A stretch of DNA of 64,000 bases, from positions 3,706,001 through 3,770,000 of the forward strand of contig NZ_CP156081.1 of assembly GCF_039830135.1 (NCBI RefSeq), written 5' to 3'. Made by a program: the position numbers and the translations under genes. The notes under the pieces are model-generated. The model ran no database searches and was not told the origin of the DNA. It worked only from the letters and a program-made list of their open reading frames with translations. Positions 8,891 through 17,647 of the stretch are shown here, piece after piece (position 1 is the stretch's first letter; each line of letters begins with the position of its first letter). The stretch is from Defluviimonas sp. SAOS-178_SWC (GTDB lineage Bacteria > Pseudomonadota > Alphaproteobacteria > Rhodobacterales > Rhodobacteraceae).

Positions 8891-10251
8891 TGCGCGCACT
8901 CGCGGTCGTCGCGGTCCTGATACCGGCGGCTGCGTTCGCGCATGCCTCCGAACGCGCGGTCATGCTGACACTGCCGACGGGCTGGTACCTGATCGGTGCC
9001 GGCGTCGTGGTGGCCCTGACCGCGGCGCTCGGGCTTCTGCCGGGTCGGCTTCCGGCCTTCACGACGCACCGGCTTTTCGACCGGCCCGCGCTGCTGTCAC
9101 ACAGCGCGACAAGCTGGATCGGGGCCGCGCTGTTCTGGGGGCTTGTCGTCGTCGGGATCTGGGGCACCCGCGATCCCCTGGAAAACCTCCTGCCGCTGAC
9201 CGTCTGGACGGCGATCTGGGTGGGCCTCACGCTCGTCTCCGTCCTTTTCGGCAATCTCTGGCGCGATATCGAGCCCTGGACAGGACCGGTGCGGTTTCTG
9301 CGTCGGCTGACAGGCTGGAAGGGCGCCATCGGCCTCTCGCGCCTCGGCCATCTGCCCGCGACGCTTGGCTACCTGGCCTTCGCCTGGTTCGAGATCGTGT
9401 CGCTTTCGCCCGCCGATCCGTTCGTCCTCGCCCGCGCGGCAGCGGTCTACTACCTGCTGATCCTCGCACTCGCGGTGGCCGAGGGCGAGGACTGGCTGCC
9501 CAAGGGCGAGTTCCTGACGGCCTATTTCGGAATGATCGCCAGAATCGCCCCTTTCTGGGCGGAGCCGACGAACGGCCGCCTCACGGTCATGGCGGGGTTG
9601 CCGGGCGTGCAAGTTCTGCGTCTGCCGCCGCTCGGCCCGTCGGCCATCGCCTTCGTGACGCTGATCCTCGCCTCGGTCAGCTTCGACGGGCTGCACGAGA
9701 CCTTCTGGTGGCTGATCCGGCTCGGCATCAACCCGCTCGAATTCCCCGGCCGCTCGGCCGTCTACGGCGCCAACAGCGCCGCACTGGTGGTCTTCTGGGG
9801 TCTGAGCGCGTCCCTCATCCTCGGTGCGATCCGCCTCGGCCTGCCGCGCGGGGCGCGCTTTCGTGCGCTTGCCGGGCCGCTCATGCTGTCTTTCCTGCCG
9901 ATCGCGGCGGGCTACCATGTCGCCCACTACTTCGTCGCGCTGCTCACCAACGGGCAATACGCGATCGCCGCGCTCAACGACCCGTTCGGGGCGGGGCTCT
10001 CGCTCCTCGGCCTGCCTGAGCATTGGGTGTCCTTCGGTTTTCTCAACGAGCGCGGCGGCGTCATGGCGGTCTGGCTTATCCAGTTCGCGGTGATCCTGAC
10101 GGCCCATGTTCTGGCCGTCCTTCTGAGCTACCGGCTCTCGGAGAATATCGACGGCGCCCAAACATTTCGCGCCCACCTGCCGATGACGCTTCTGATGGTC
10201 GCATACACCGTCTTCGGGCTCTGGCTGCTCTCCGCGCCGGTCGGCGCGTGA
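8890..10251 (+). CDS. Polytopic integral membrane protein, function unknown (FedB-like)
   Basis: A 453-residue protein with an N-terminal signal-like segment (MRALAVVAVLIPAAAFAHASE) followed by about ten hydrophobic helices. Conserved-looking features include FGNLWRDIEPW, SFDGLHETFWW and HVAHYFVALL. The overall pattern recalls membrane proteins annotated as fenitrothion hydrolase FedB, but that name is a weak similarity from memory and should not be taken as activity. It begins within the stop of the preceding gene (TGATG), and a Liv-type transporter follows 107 bp later. It may be an accessory of that transporter or an independent membrane enzyme. Confidence 0.65.
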   Translation: MRALAVVAVLIPAAAFAHASERAVMLTLPTGWYLIGAGVVVALTAALGLLPGRLPAFTTHRLFDRPALLSHSATSWIGAALFWGLVVVGIWGTRDPLENLLPLTVWTAIWVGLTLVSVLFGNLWRDIEPWTGPVRFLRRLTGWKGAIGLSRLGHLPATLGYLAFAWFEIVSLSPADPFVLARAAAVYYLLILALAVAEGEDWLPKGEFLTAYFGMIARIAPFWAEPTNGRLTVMAGLPGVQVLRLPPLGPSAIAFVTLILASVSFDGLHETFWWLIRLGINPLEFPGRSAVYGANSAALVVFWGLSASLILGAIRLGLPRGARFRALAGPLMLSFLPIAAGYHVAHYFVALLTNGQYAIAALNDPFGAGLSLLGLPEHWVSFGFLNERGGVMAVWLIQFAVILTAHVLAVLLSYRLSENIDGAQTFRAHLPMTLLMVAYTVFGLWLLSAPVGA

Positions 10252-10358
10252 GAAAGGGTTTGCATTGGGCCCCGAGTCGTTGTTCCGTTGCCGTGGAAAA
10301 GACCCACTCAAGCGCGGAATTCCAAAAAACCGCGCCGGTTCAACAGCGGAGATGTTTG

Positions 10359-11651
10359 ATGACCAACAAACTGCTCACCCCGAATCCCTCACGCCGCTCG
10401 GTTCTGAAGGGGGTGGCCGCTGGCGGCGCCCTTCTGGCGACCGGCATGACCCCGCGTTTCGTACAGGCGCAGTCCTCCGCCCCAATCAAGCTCGGCTTCC
10501 AGCTACACCGCACCGGCATCGGGGCCTCCTACGGCCGCTGGTACGAACGCACGGCCACCGCCGCGCTGAAGGTTCTGAACGACGCCGGCGGCATCAATGG
10601 CCGCCCGGTCGAGATCGTGTTCGAGGATGACGGCACCGATCCCAAGCGCGGCGCCGAGGTGGTCGAGAAGCTCACCAGCCAGGCGAATTGCGACCTGATC
10701 TTCGGGACGCTCTTTTCCCATGTCGTCATGGGCTCCGCCCCCCGCGCGGGCGAACTGAAAGTCCCCTATCTCGTCTGCTCCGAAGGCCACCATGTCGCAT
10801 CCGGCGCCTTGAACCGCTGGACGCTGCAACCCGGCATCACGGACGTCAAAAGCCAGGTGCAGTCGATGGCGCCCTGGGTCACGCAGATGCTCGGCAAGAA
10901 GGTCACCATGGTCTTTCCGGACTATGCCTTCGGCCACGACCACCGCGACTTTTTCACCGCCGCCGTCGCCGCGCAGGGTGGCGAGGTCATCAAGCATGTC
11001 GCGGTCCCGCCGACCGAGACCTCCTTCACCCGCTACTTCCCGCAGATCCCCTCGGATACCGAGGTGCTTTACCATGTCATGGTCGGCCCCGCCGTCCTGA
11101 CCTTCGTGAAAGAACTGGGCGAGTTCTACGGCTCGGGCGCGCGGCCCCAGATCTTCGGCTTCATCGACTCGCTCGAAGCCGTGAACATCGCCTCGCCCGG
11201 CCTTGAATTCCTTGAAGGCACGCATTTCTGGGAAGGCCACCCGCGCTACAAGCAGGCGGATGCCTCCGAGGCCGAAACAGCCTACCGCGCCGCCGTCGGC
11301 GTCGACGACACCGGCGCGTCGGTCTCCGACCCCGCCGACATCGCGACCTACGCGCACATGTTCTCGGTCTGGGAAACGCTCTTCGCCATCAAGGACGCGA
11401 TGCAGGCCGCCGGGTATCAGGGCCCGGACGACCGGCAGAAGGTGGTCGAGGCGATGGAGGCGATGACCGGCTTCGACGAGGGCAACGAACATCCGCAGGG
11501 CCCCAAGGTCTTCAACGGCAAGACCCACCAGGCCTTCGGGCTTCAGTCGATCTCGCGCGTCGAGGGCGGCAAGCTGGTGCGCGTACACCAGACCGCGATG
11601 GAGGACGGCTTCTATCCCGACGAGGTCGACTACACGACACAAAGCTTCTGA
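10359..11651 (+). CDS. Liv-type ABC transporter substrate-binding protein
   Basis: A 430-residue periplasmic binding protein of the branched-chain amino acid/amide family (Peripla_BP_6). The N-terminus has a twin-arginine signal (SRRSVLKGVAAGG) ending near FVQAQS, so it is probably exported folded by Tat. The mature part starts with the typical IKLGFQLHRTGIG and continues with LNDAGGINGRPVEIVFEDDG. ATG 10359 has GGAGA upstream; the longer open frame is not needed. It heads a complete transporter operon (two permeases, two ATPases). Its ligand could be an amino acid, amide, urea or aromatic acid; the sequence does not decide. Confidence 0.9.
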   Translation: MTNKLLTPNPSRRSVLKGVAAGGALLATGMTPRFVQAQSSAPIKLGFQLHRTGIGASYGRWYERTATAALKVLNDAGGINGRPVEIVFEDDGTDPKRGAEVVEKLTSQANCDLIFGTLFSHVVMGSAPRAGELKVPYLVCSEGHHVASGALNRWTLQPGITDVKSQVQSMAPWVTQMLGKKVTMVFPDYAFGHDHRDFFTAAVAAQGGEVIKHVAVPPTETSFTRYFPQIPSDTEVLYHVMVGPAVLTFVKELGEFYGSGARPQIFGFIDSLEAVNIASPGLEFLEGTHFWEGHPRYKQADASEAETAYRAAVGVDDTGASVSDPADIATYAHMFSVWETLFAIKDAMQAAGYQGPDDRQKVVEAMEAMTGFDEGNEHPQGPKVFNGKTHQAFGLQSISRVEGGKLVRVHQTAMEDGFYPDEVDYTTQSF

Positions 11652-11662
11652 CCAGTAAGGGA

Positions 11663-11685
11663 CGGGCGGGGACATTCCCCGCCCG
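11663..11685 (+). terminator. Hairpin between binding protein and permease genes
   Basis: A perfect 9-bp GC stem (11663-11671 with 11677-11685) and a 5-nt loop lie 12 bp after the SBP stop. There is no U-tract. Such hairpins usually stabilise the SBP message or partly terminate transcription, giving more binding protein than permease. Confidence 0.5.
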
Positions 11686-11694
11686 AACTGTGCC

Positions 11695-12576
11695 GTGGAC
11701 TTCGGACCCTTCCTTCTCCTTGCCCTGATGGAGGGCCTTGTCACCGCCGCGGTGCTTGCGCTGACGGCGTCGGGGCTGAGCCTCGTCTTCGGCATCATGC
11801 GTGTCGTGAACGTGGCGCATGGCGAGTTCTTCATGCTCGGCGCGGTGCTGGCCTGGTTCACGTCGCAATGGGTGCCGGGGCCGCCCGCCGTCGCCTTCGC
11901 GGTCGCGCTCGTGGTCTGCCCTCTGATTGTCGGGGGCATCGCCGCGCTCGCCGATACGCTCGTGCTGAAACGGCTGCACTACGAACCCGAGGCGACCATC
12001 GTCGCCACGATCGGCCTTCTCTACATCCTGCAACAGGCGGCGCTGAGCTTCTTCGGCCCCGACGCACGCCCGGTCCCGGCACCTTTCTCCTTCCGCCTGC
12101 AACTGCCGTGGTTCGGCTATTCCGGCTACAAGCTTGCGGTGGTGGTCGCGGCGGTCCTGCTCTTGCTCTGCGTCTGGTTGATCCTGAAGCATACGCGCGC
12201 CGGGCTGGTGATGCGGGCGACGCAGATCGACCGCGACACCGCCCGCGCCTTCGGGATCAACGTCGACCGGGTCTATGCCGGCGTTTTCGCGATGGGCGCG
12301 GGGCTCGCCGCCATCGCCGCGGTGCTGATCGTGCCGATCCAGCAGGCGCATTACCTGATGGGGGGCGATCCGCTCCTGCTGTCCTTCATCGTCGTCATCA
12401 TCGGCGGCCTCGGGTCTTTGCGCGGAACGCTTGTCGCGGCGCTTCTGATCGGCCTTTCCGACGGTGTCATCTCCACCTTCTTCGCCCCGACGCTGGCGAA
12501 GATCATCGCGACGCTCGTCGTGGCGCTCGTCCTCGTCTTCCGCCCGCAGGGCCTGTTCGGGAAGCGCGCCGCATGA
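11695..12576 (+). CDS. Liv-type ABC transporter permease (LivH-like)
   Basis: A 293-residue inner-membrane permease with about eight hydrophobic segments. The family motif around GLSLVFGIMRVVNVAHGEFFMLGA is clear near the N-terminus, and IVVIIGGLGSLRGTLVAALLIGL near the C-terminus. It starts at GTG 11695; no good ribosome site is visible, probably because of the preceding hairpin. An internal ATG at residue 12 is an alternative. Its stop overlaps the next start by 4 bp (ATGA). Confidence 0.9.
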   Translation: MDFGPFLLLALMEGLVTAAVLALTASGLSLVFGIMRVVNVAHGEFFMLGAVLAWFTSQWVPGPPAVAFAVALVVCPLIVGGIAALADTLVLKRLHYEPEATIVATIGLLYILQQAALSFFGPDARPVPAPFSFRLQLPWFGYSGYKLAVVVAAVLLLLCVWLILKHTRAGLVMRATQIDRDTARAFGINVDRVYAGVFAMGAGLAAIAAVLIVPIQQAHYLMGGDPLLLSFIVVIIGGLGSLRGTLVAALLIGLSDGVISTFFAPTLAKIIATLVVALVLVFRPQGLFGKRAA

Positions 12577-13514
12577 AGCCCGACCGCGCGCTTGTCCTGC
12601 ACCTCGGCGTGCTCGCCGCGCTGCTCGCGGTGCATTTCGCGGCGCCGGCCTATCACCACACGAACATCGCCCGGATCATGGTGCTGGCGATCTACGCGAT
12701 GGGCTACAACATCGCCTTCGGCTATACCGGGCTTCTCAGCCTCGGCCATGCGCTGTTCTTCGGCGCCGGGCTCTACGGGGCGGGGCTTCTGGTCTATCAC
12801 GCCGGCGCGGGCGCGGCCGAGGCGATGGTTGCCGGGCTTGTCGCCGGCGGCGCGGTGGCACTTGCCGTCGGGCTTCTCGCGCTGCGCACGTCAGGCGTCG
12901 CCTTCATGATCGTGACCCTGATGTTCGCGCAAGCGGGCTACCTGACCGTTCTCTATTTCGGCGCCTGGACGCGCGGGGACGAGGGCATCGTCATTCTGCA
13001 GGCCGCGAGGAGCATCGGCCCCCTCGACCTTTCCGACGACGGCACCCGTTATCTCGTCGCGCTCGCGCTTTTCGCGACAGCCCTTCTGGTCAACCTCGCG
13101 CTCGTCCGCTCGCCCTTCGGGCGCGTCATGGTGGCCATGCGCGAGAACGAGGAGCGGAGCCGGATGCTCGGCTTCAACCCGTTTACGGTGAAGCTCGGCG
13201 CGCTCACCATCTCGGGCCTTTACGCGGGCCTCGCCGGTGCGGCCTACGGCCTCATGTTCGGCTATGTCGGCGCAAGCCTCGCCTCGGTGCAATACTCGAT
13301 CCTGCCGCTTCTCTACGTCCTTCTCGGAGGTGCGGGCACGGTCCTCGGCCCGTTCCTCGGCGCGCTTTTGATGTTCTACCTCATCGACTACGCGAGCGCG
13401 GTGACCGACGCGCATCAGTTCGTCACGGGCGCGGCGCTCGTCCTGCTGATCCTCTTCGCGCCGAAGGGCATCCTCGGCACGCTGCGCGCGAAGGGGGTGA
13501 AATGGCTGCCGTGA
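12573..13514 (+). CDS. Liv-type ABC transporter permease (LivM-like)
   Basis: A 313-residue second permease with about eight to nine membrane segments. LivM hallmarks are NIAFGYTGLLSLGHALFFGAG near the N-terminus, the cytoplasmic coupling loop with AMRENEERSRMLGFN, and YVLLGGAGTVLGPFLGALL. It overlaps the LivH-like gene by 4 bp and the ATPase gene by 13 bp, showing tight translational coupling. It forms the transmembrane channel with the LivH-like subunit. Confidence 0.9.
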   Translation: MKPDRALVLHLGVLAALLAVHFAAPAYHHTNIARIMVLAIYAMGYNIAFGYTGLLSLGHALFFGAGLYGAGLLVYHAGAGAAEAMVAGLVAGGAVALAVGLLALRTSGVAFMIVTLMFAQAGYLTVLYFGAWTRGDEGIVILQAARSIGPLDLSDDGTRYLVALALFATALLVNLALVRSPFGRVMVAMRENEERSRMLGFNPFTVKLGALTISGLYAGLAGAAYGLMFGYVGASLASVQYSILPLLYVLLGGAGTVLGPFLGALLMFYLIDYASAVTDAHQFVTGAALVLLILFAPKGILGTLRAKGVKWLP

Positions 13515-14212
13515 CGCTGTTGGAGGCGAGCGGGCTGACCCGCCATTTCGACGGGCTGAAGGCCGTCGACAAGGTGAACTTCGATCTTGCGGAGGGCGAG
13601 ATCCACGCGCTGATCGGTCCGAACGGGGCCGGCAAGACCACCTTCGTCAGCCTGCTCTCCGGCCGCATCCCGGTCCAGTCCGGCACGATCCGTTTTGCCG
13701 GTCGCGACATCACGCGGCTTCCCGCCCATGCGCGCGTCCGTGCCGGCATCGCCTACACGTTCCAGATCACCCAAGTCTACGCGGCCCTTTCGGTCTTCGA
13801 CAACGTGGCGCTTGCGGTGCAAAGCCGCCATTCGCGCCAGCTGACCGAGGACGCGATGGCCGCCCTTGCCCGCGTCGGGATCGAAGACCGTGCGGACCAG
13901 GAGGCGGGTACGCTCAGCTACGGCCATCAGCGGCTTCTTGAGGTCGCGATGGGCCTTGCCCTGAAGCCCAAACTCCTGATCCTCGATGAACCGACACAGG
14001 GCCTCGCGATAGGGGAGATCGAGACGTTCAAGGACATCGTCCGCAGCGTCGTGCCGGACGCGACGGTTCTCCTGATCGAGCACAACATGGACGTGGTCAT
14101 GGATCTGGCCGAGCGCATCACTGTCCTCAACTTCGGCGAGGTTCTGGCCACCGGCACACCAGAAGAGATCCGTGCCAACAAGGCGGTTCAGACCGCCTAT
14201 CTGGGGGGCTAG
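13502..14212 (+). CDS. Liv-type ABC transporter ATPase (LivG-like)
   Basis: A 236-residue cytoplasmic ATPase. Walker A is GPNGAGKTT (about 38-46), the signature LSYGHQRLLEVAMGL, and Walker [12 protein letters not shown]. The switch histidine follows in LLIEHNMDVV. ATG 13502 lies inside the end of the LivM-like gene; the larger open frame upstream is antisense-like noise. It pairs with the LivF-like ATPase encoded immediately downstream. Confidence 0.9.
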   Translation: MAAVTLLEASGLTRHFDGLKAVDKVNFDLAEGEIHALIGPNGAGKTTFVSLLSGRIPVQSGTIRFAGRDITRLPAHARVRAGIAYTFQITQVYAALSVFDNVALAVQSRHSRQLTEDAMAALARVGIEDRADQEAGTLSYGHQRLLEVAMGLALKPKLLILDEPTQGLAIGEIETFKDIVRSVVPDATVLLIEHNMDVVMDLAERITVLNFGEVLATGTPEEIRANKAVQTAYLGG

Positions 14213-14908
14213 ATGCTGATCCTCGACGCCATAGACGCAAGCTACGGCGCGGTGCAGGTGCTGCGAGGGCTGACGCTGTCGGTCGCTCCGGGCGAGGTGC
14301 TTTGCGTCATGGGGCGGAACGGCACGGGCAAGTCCACCATGCTCAAGACGATCATGGGTCAGGTGCCCGCAACGAAAGGTTCGATCACGCTCGACGGCGC
14401 ACGGATCGACGGGCTTCCGGCGCATGAGGTGCCGCGGCACGGCATCGGCTACGTGCCGCAGGGGCGGCGGCTCTTCGGCGATCTGACCGTGGCGGAGAAC
14501 ATCGAAATCGGGCTCATGACACGCGGCCGAGGTACGCGCGTGCGCGATTCGGTCCTCGACCTCTTCCCGCGACTCCGCGAGCGGATGACCCAGGTGTCGC
14601 GCACCCTGTCGGGGGGCGAACAGCAGATGCTCGCCATCGCCCGCGCGCTGTGCCTCGAACCGAAGGTGCTTCTCCTCGACGAACCGACCGAAGGGTTGCA
14701 GCCGTCGATGATCGCGCTCATCCGCGATACGGTTCTCGCGCTGAAGGCAACGGGCGTGGCAACGATACTTGTGGAACAGCGCGTCGACGCCGCGCTTTCG
14801 GTGGGCGACCGGATTGCATTCATGGCAGGCGGCAGCGTCGCCGAGACCGTTCCGGCCGGGGGCCTGCATCCGAACGCGGCGCATTTCACGACCTATGTCG
14901 GCGTGTGA
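14213..14908 (+). CDS. Liv-type ABC transporter ATPase (LivF-like)
   Basis: A 231-residue ATPase that begins directly after the LivG-like stop. Walker A is GRNGTGKST, the LivF-typical GIGYVPQGRRLFGDLTVAEN is present, and signature LSGGEQQMLAIARAL and Walker B VLLLDEPTEGL follow. It completes the five-gene Liv-type transporter (SBP, two permeases, two ATPases). No regulatory gene accompanies the set. Confidence 0.9.
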   Translation: MLILDAIDASYGAVQVLRGLTLSVAPGEVLCVMGRNGTGKSTMLKTIMGQVPATKGSITLDGARIDGLPAHEVPRHGIGYVPQGRRLFGDLTVAENIEIGLMTRGRGTRVRDSVLDLFPRLRERMTQVSRTLSGGEQQMLAIARALCLEPKVLLLDEPTEGLQPSMIALIRDTVLALKATGVATILVEQRVDAALSVGDRIAFMAGGSVAETVPAGGLHPNAAHFTTYVGV

Positions 14909-15030
14909 CACCGCCCTCGATACCGCCACCCGAAACGGCGCCCTGCCCGTTTTGCAGGCAAGCAGGCCGCGCCCCCTATCCCCGCGCAGGTTCGGCGGCA
15001 TAGAATCTTCTTGCGCGAATCTGCGGGAAC

Positions 15031-15046
15031 TTTACCAATTGATAAA
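15031..15046. promoter_or_regulatory. Palindromic operator-like site upstream of the BMP transporter
   Basis: A 16-bp AT-rich near-palindrome (TTTACCAATTGATAAA, 7 of 8 pairs match) centred on CAATTG, 38 bp before the ATG at 15084. It stands out from the GC-rich surroundings and resembles a dimeric repressor site (GntR or similar). The regulator is not encoded nearby. Confidence 0.45.
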
Positions 15047-15083
15047 ATTTGACGCCACGTAAGCGAACCAACAGGGGCTGCAC

Positions 15084-16103
15084 ATGATCAACGCACCGAA
15101 GTCCGGTCTCAACCGGCGCCATCTCATGGCCAGCGCGGCGGGCATCGCCGCGGCCGGCATTCTGGGCCTGCCCAAGCGTGCCCTCGCCGCCGACCCGATC
15201 AAGGTCGCGGGCATCTACACCGTACCTGTCGAACAGCAATGGGTGAGCCGCATCCACCTGGCCGCCATGGCCGCCGTTTCGGCCGGCACCGCCGACTATG
15301 TCTACACCGAGAATACCGCCAACACCGACTATCCGCGCGTCATGCGCGAATATGCCGAACAAGGCTACAAGCTGATCATCGGCGAGATCTTCGGGGTCGA
15401 GCAGGAAGCGCGCGAGGTCGTGGACGAATATCCCGACGTTGCCTTCCTGCTCGGCTCGTCCTTCCTGCCGGACGAGGCGCATCCGAACCTCGCCGTCTTC
15501 GACAACTACATCCAGGACGCGAGCTATCTCTCCGGCATCATCGCAGGCGCCATGACCAAGGGCAATATCGGCATGGTCGGCGGCTTCCCGATCCCGGAGG
15601 TCAACCGCCTGATGCACGCCTTCATGGCCGGCGCGCGCGAGATGAACCCCGACATCAAGTTCCAGGTCTCGTTCATCGGCTCGTGGTTCGATCCCCCGAA
15701 GGCCAAGGAAACCGCCTTCGCGATGATAGACGGCGGCGCCGACCTTCTCTACGCCGAGCGCTTCGGCGTCTCGGACGCGGCGAAGGAGAAGGGCGTTCTG
15801 GCCATCGGCAACGTCATCGACACGCAGGCGGACTATCCCGACACGGTCGTCGCCTCCGCGCTCTGGCATTTCGAGCCGACGCTGAACGCCGCACTCGCCA
15901 AGGTCGCGGCCGGAGAGTTCAACGCCGACAACTACGGCACCTATTCCTTCATGAAGGAAGGCGGCTGCTCGCTCGCCCCCCTCGGTACGTTCGAAGGCAA
16001 GGTACCCGAAGCCGCGCTGGCGCTGGTCGCCGAACGTGAGGCGGCGATCAAGGATGGCTCCTTCACAGTCGAGATCAACGACGATGAGCCGAAGTCGTCC
16101 TGA
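15084..16103 (+). CDS. BMP-family ABC transporter substrate-binding protein
   Basis: A 339-residue binding protein of the BMP/Med/PnrA family, whose characterised members bind nucleosides. The N-terminus carries a Tat-like signal (NRRHLMASAAGIAAAG, cleavage near ALAAD). Family features include IKVAGIYTVPVEQQW, YKLIIGEIFGVEQEA and NIGMVGGFPIPEVNRL. The start has AGGGG upstream. It overlaps the ATPase start (TGATG) and heads a four-gene transporter followed by a CodA-like deaminase, so a nucleobase or nucleoside ligand is likely. This remains inference. Confidence 0.9.
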   Translation: MINAPKSGLNRRHLMASAAGIAAAGILGLPKRALAADPIKVAGIYTVPVEQQWVSRIHLAAMAAVSAGTADYVYTENTANTDYPRVMREYAEQGYKLIIGEIFGVEQEAREVVDEYPDVAFLLGSSFLPDEAHPNLAVFDNYIQDASYLSGIIAGAMTKGNIGMVGGFPIPEVNRLMHAFMAGAREMNPDIKFQVSFIGSWFDPPKAKETAFAMIDGGADLLYAERFGVSDAAKEKGVLAIGNVIDTQADYPDTVVASALWHFEPTLNAALAKVAAGEFNADNYGTYSFMKEGGCSLAPLGTFEGKVPEAALALVAEREAAIKDGSFTVEINDDEPKSS

Positions 16104-17647
16104 TGGCTGAGAAGACTGGGGCGGAGGTCGTCCTCCGCCTCGACGGCATCACCAAGCGGTTCGGCCCGCTCGTCGCCAACGACGCGATCTCGTTCGAGCT
16201 GAGACGGGGCGAGGTCATCGCCCTTCTCGGCGAAAACGGCGCGGGCAAGACGACGTTGATGAACATCCTCTTCGGCCATTACACGGCCGACGAAGGCCGC
16301 GTCGAGGTCTTCGGCAAACCCCTGCAACCGGGCCATCCCCGCGCGGCGCTCGCCGCCGGGGTCGGCATGGTGCACCAGCATTTCACGCTCGCCGATAACA
16401 TGACGGTGCTGGAGAACATCCTCGTTGGCACCGGCAGGCTTCTTTCCCCACGCCTCGGCAGCGGCGCGGCCCGCGCCAAGGTCGCGCGGCTGTCGCAGGA
16501 TTTCGGCCTCTCGGTTCATCCTGACGCCAGGGTCGGCACGCTCACCGTCGGCGAGCGCCAGCGGGTGGAGATCCTGAAGGCGCTCTATCGCGACGCCCAC
16601 ATCCTCATCCTCGACGAGCCCACCGCCGTCCTGACCCCGCAGGAGACGACGGCGCTTTTCGAGACGCTGAGAAAGGCCGTGGCGCTCGGTCTCTCGGTCA
16701 TCTTCATCTCGCACAAGCTTGGCGAGGTGATGGCGATATCCTCCCGCGTTCTCGTCCTCCGCCACGGGCGACTGGTGGGCGAGGTCGCGACCGCCGACAC
16801 CGATCGCCACAAGCTCGCCGAGATGATGGTCGGGGCCGAGATCACCGCGCCGCGCCTCTCCGAACGCACACCCGGCCCCGCGCTCCTGACGCTGTCCAAT
16901 GTCGACACTCTCCGCCGGGGCAACGCGCCGGGCCTCGCGGGCGTCAACCTCACCCTGCGGGCGGGCCAGATCACCGGCCTCGCCGGCGTCTCCGGCAACG
17001 GACAGGCCGCGCTCGCCGCGCTAATCGGCGGACTGGAGAGCCCGGCCCACGGCGGCATGGAACTGCACGGGGACGTGCCCGCCGACTGGTCGCCGCGCGC
17101 CGCCCTCAGCGCCGGCATCGCCCGCATCCCCGAGGACCGGCACCGGACCGGAACTGTCGCGGATTTCACGCTGACCGAGAACGCCGTCCTCGAAAGCTAC
17201 GCGCAGCCCCCTTACAGCCGGAAGGGCTGGATGGACTGGTCCGCCGCCGAAGGTTTCGCCCGGAAGATCATCGAGACCTACGATGTCCGCTGCCCCGGCC
17301 CCGCCGCCCGCATCCGGCTTCTCTCCGGCGGCAATATGCAAAAGCTGATCCTCGGCCGGGTGCTGGAAGCCGGGCCGAAGATCATCCTCGCCAACCAGCC
17401 GGTGCGCGGGCTCGACATCGGCGCCGTCACCTTCGTCCACAACCGCCTGATCGCGGCGCGCGACGCGGGCGCGGCAGTCCTGCTGATTTCCGAGGATCTC
17501 GACGAGGTCATGGCGCTTTCGGACGTCATCCACGTCATCTACGAAGGCCGCCTCTCGCCCGCCTTCCCGCGCGGATCGAAGACGCCGGCCGAACTGGGCA
17601 CATGGATGGCCGGCCACGGCTTCGGGGAGGCGAGCGATGCGGCTTGA
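16103..17647 (+). CDS. BMP-type ABC transporter ATPase, two ABC domains
   Basis: A 514-residue ATPase with tandem ABC modules. The first has Walker A GENGAGKTT, signature LTVGERQRVEILKAL and Walker [12 protein letters not shown]. The second (from about residue 255) has the degenerate P-loop GVSGNGQAA and signature LSGGNMQKLILGRVL, with NQPVRGLDIGA replacing a standard Walker B. This asymmetry is usual for sugar/nucleoside ATPases. Its stop overlaps the permease start by 11 bp. Confidence 0.9.
   Translation: MAEKTGAEVVLRLDGITKRFGPLVANDAISFELRRGEVIALLGENGAGKTTLMNILFGHYTADEGRVEVFGKPLQPGHPRAALAAGVGMVHQHFTLADNMTVLENILVGTGRLLSPRLGSGAARAKVARLSQDFGLSVHPDARVGTLTVGERQRVEILKALYRDAHILILDEPTAVLTPQETTALFETLRKAVALGLSVIFISHKLGEVMAISSRVLVLRHGRLVGEVATADTDRHKLAEMMVGAEITAPRLSERTPGPALLTLSNVDTLRRGNAPGLAGVNLTLRAGQITGLAGVSGNGQAALAALIGGLESPAHGGMELHGDVPADWSPRAALSAGIARIPEDRHRTGTVADFTLTENAVLESYAQPPYSRKGWMDWSAAEGFARKIIETYDVRCPGPAARIRLLSGGNMQKLILGRVLEAGPKIILANQPVRGLDIGAVTFVHNRLIAARDAGAAVLLISEDLDEVMALSDVIHVIYEGRLSPAFPRGSKTPAELGTWMAGHGFGEASDAA

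Noticed and set aside
14909..15030. Small gene between the Liv and BMP operons
   Set aside because: Open frames here are short, without ribosome sites, and overlap the Liv tail or the BMP promoter region.
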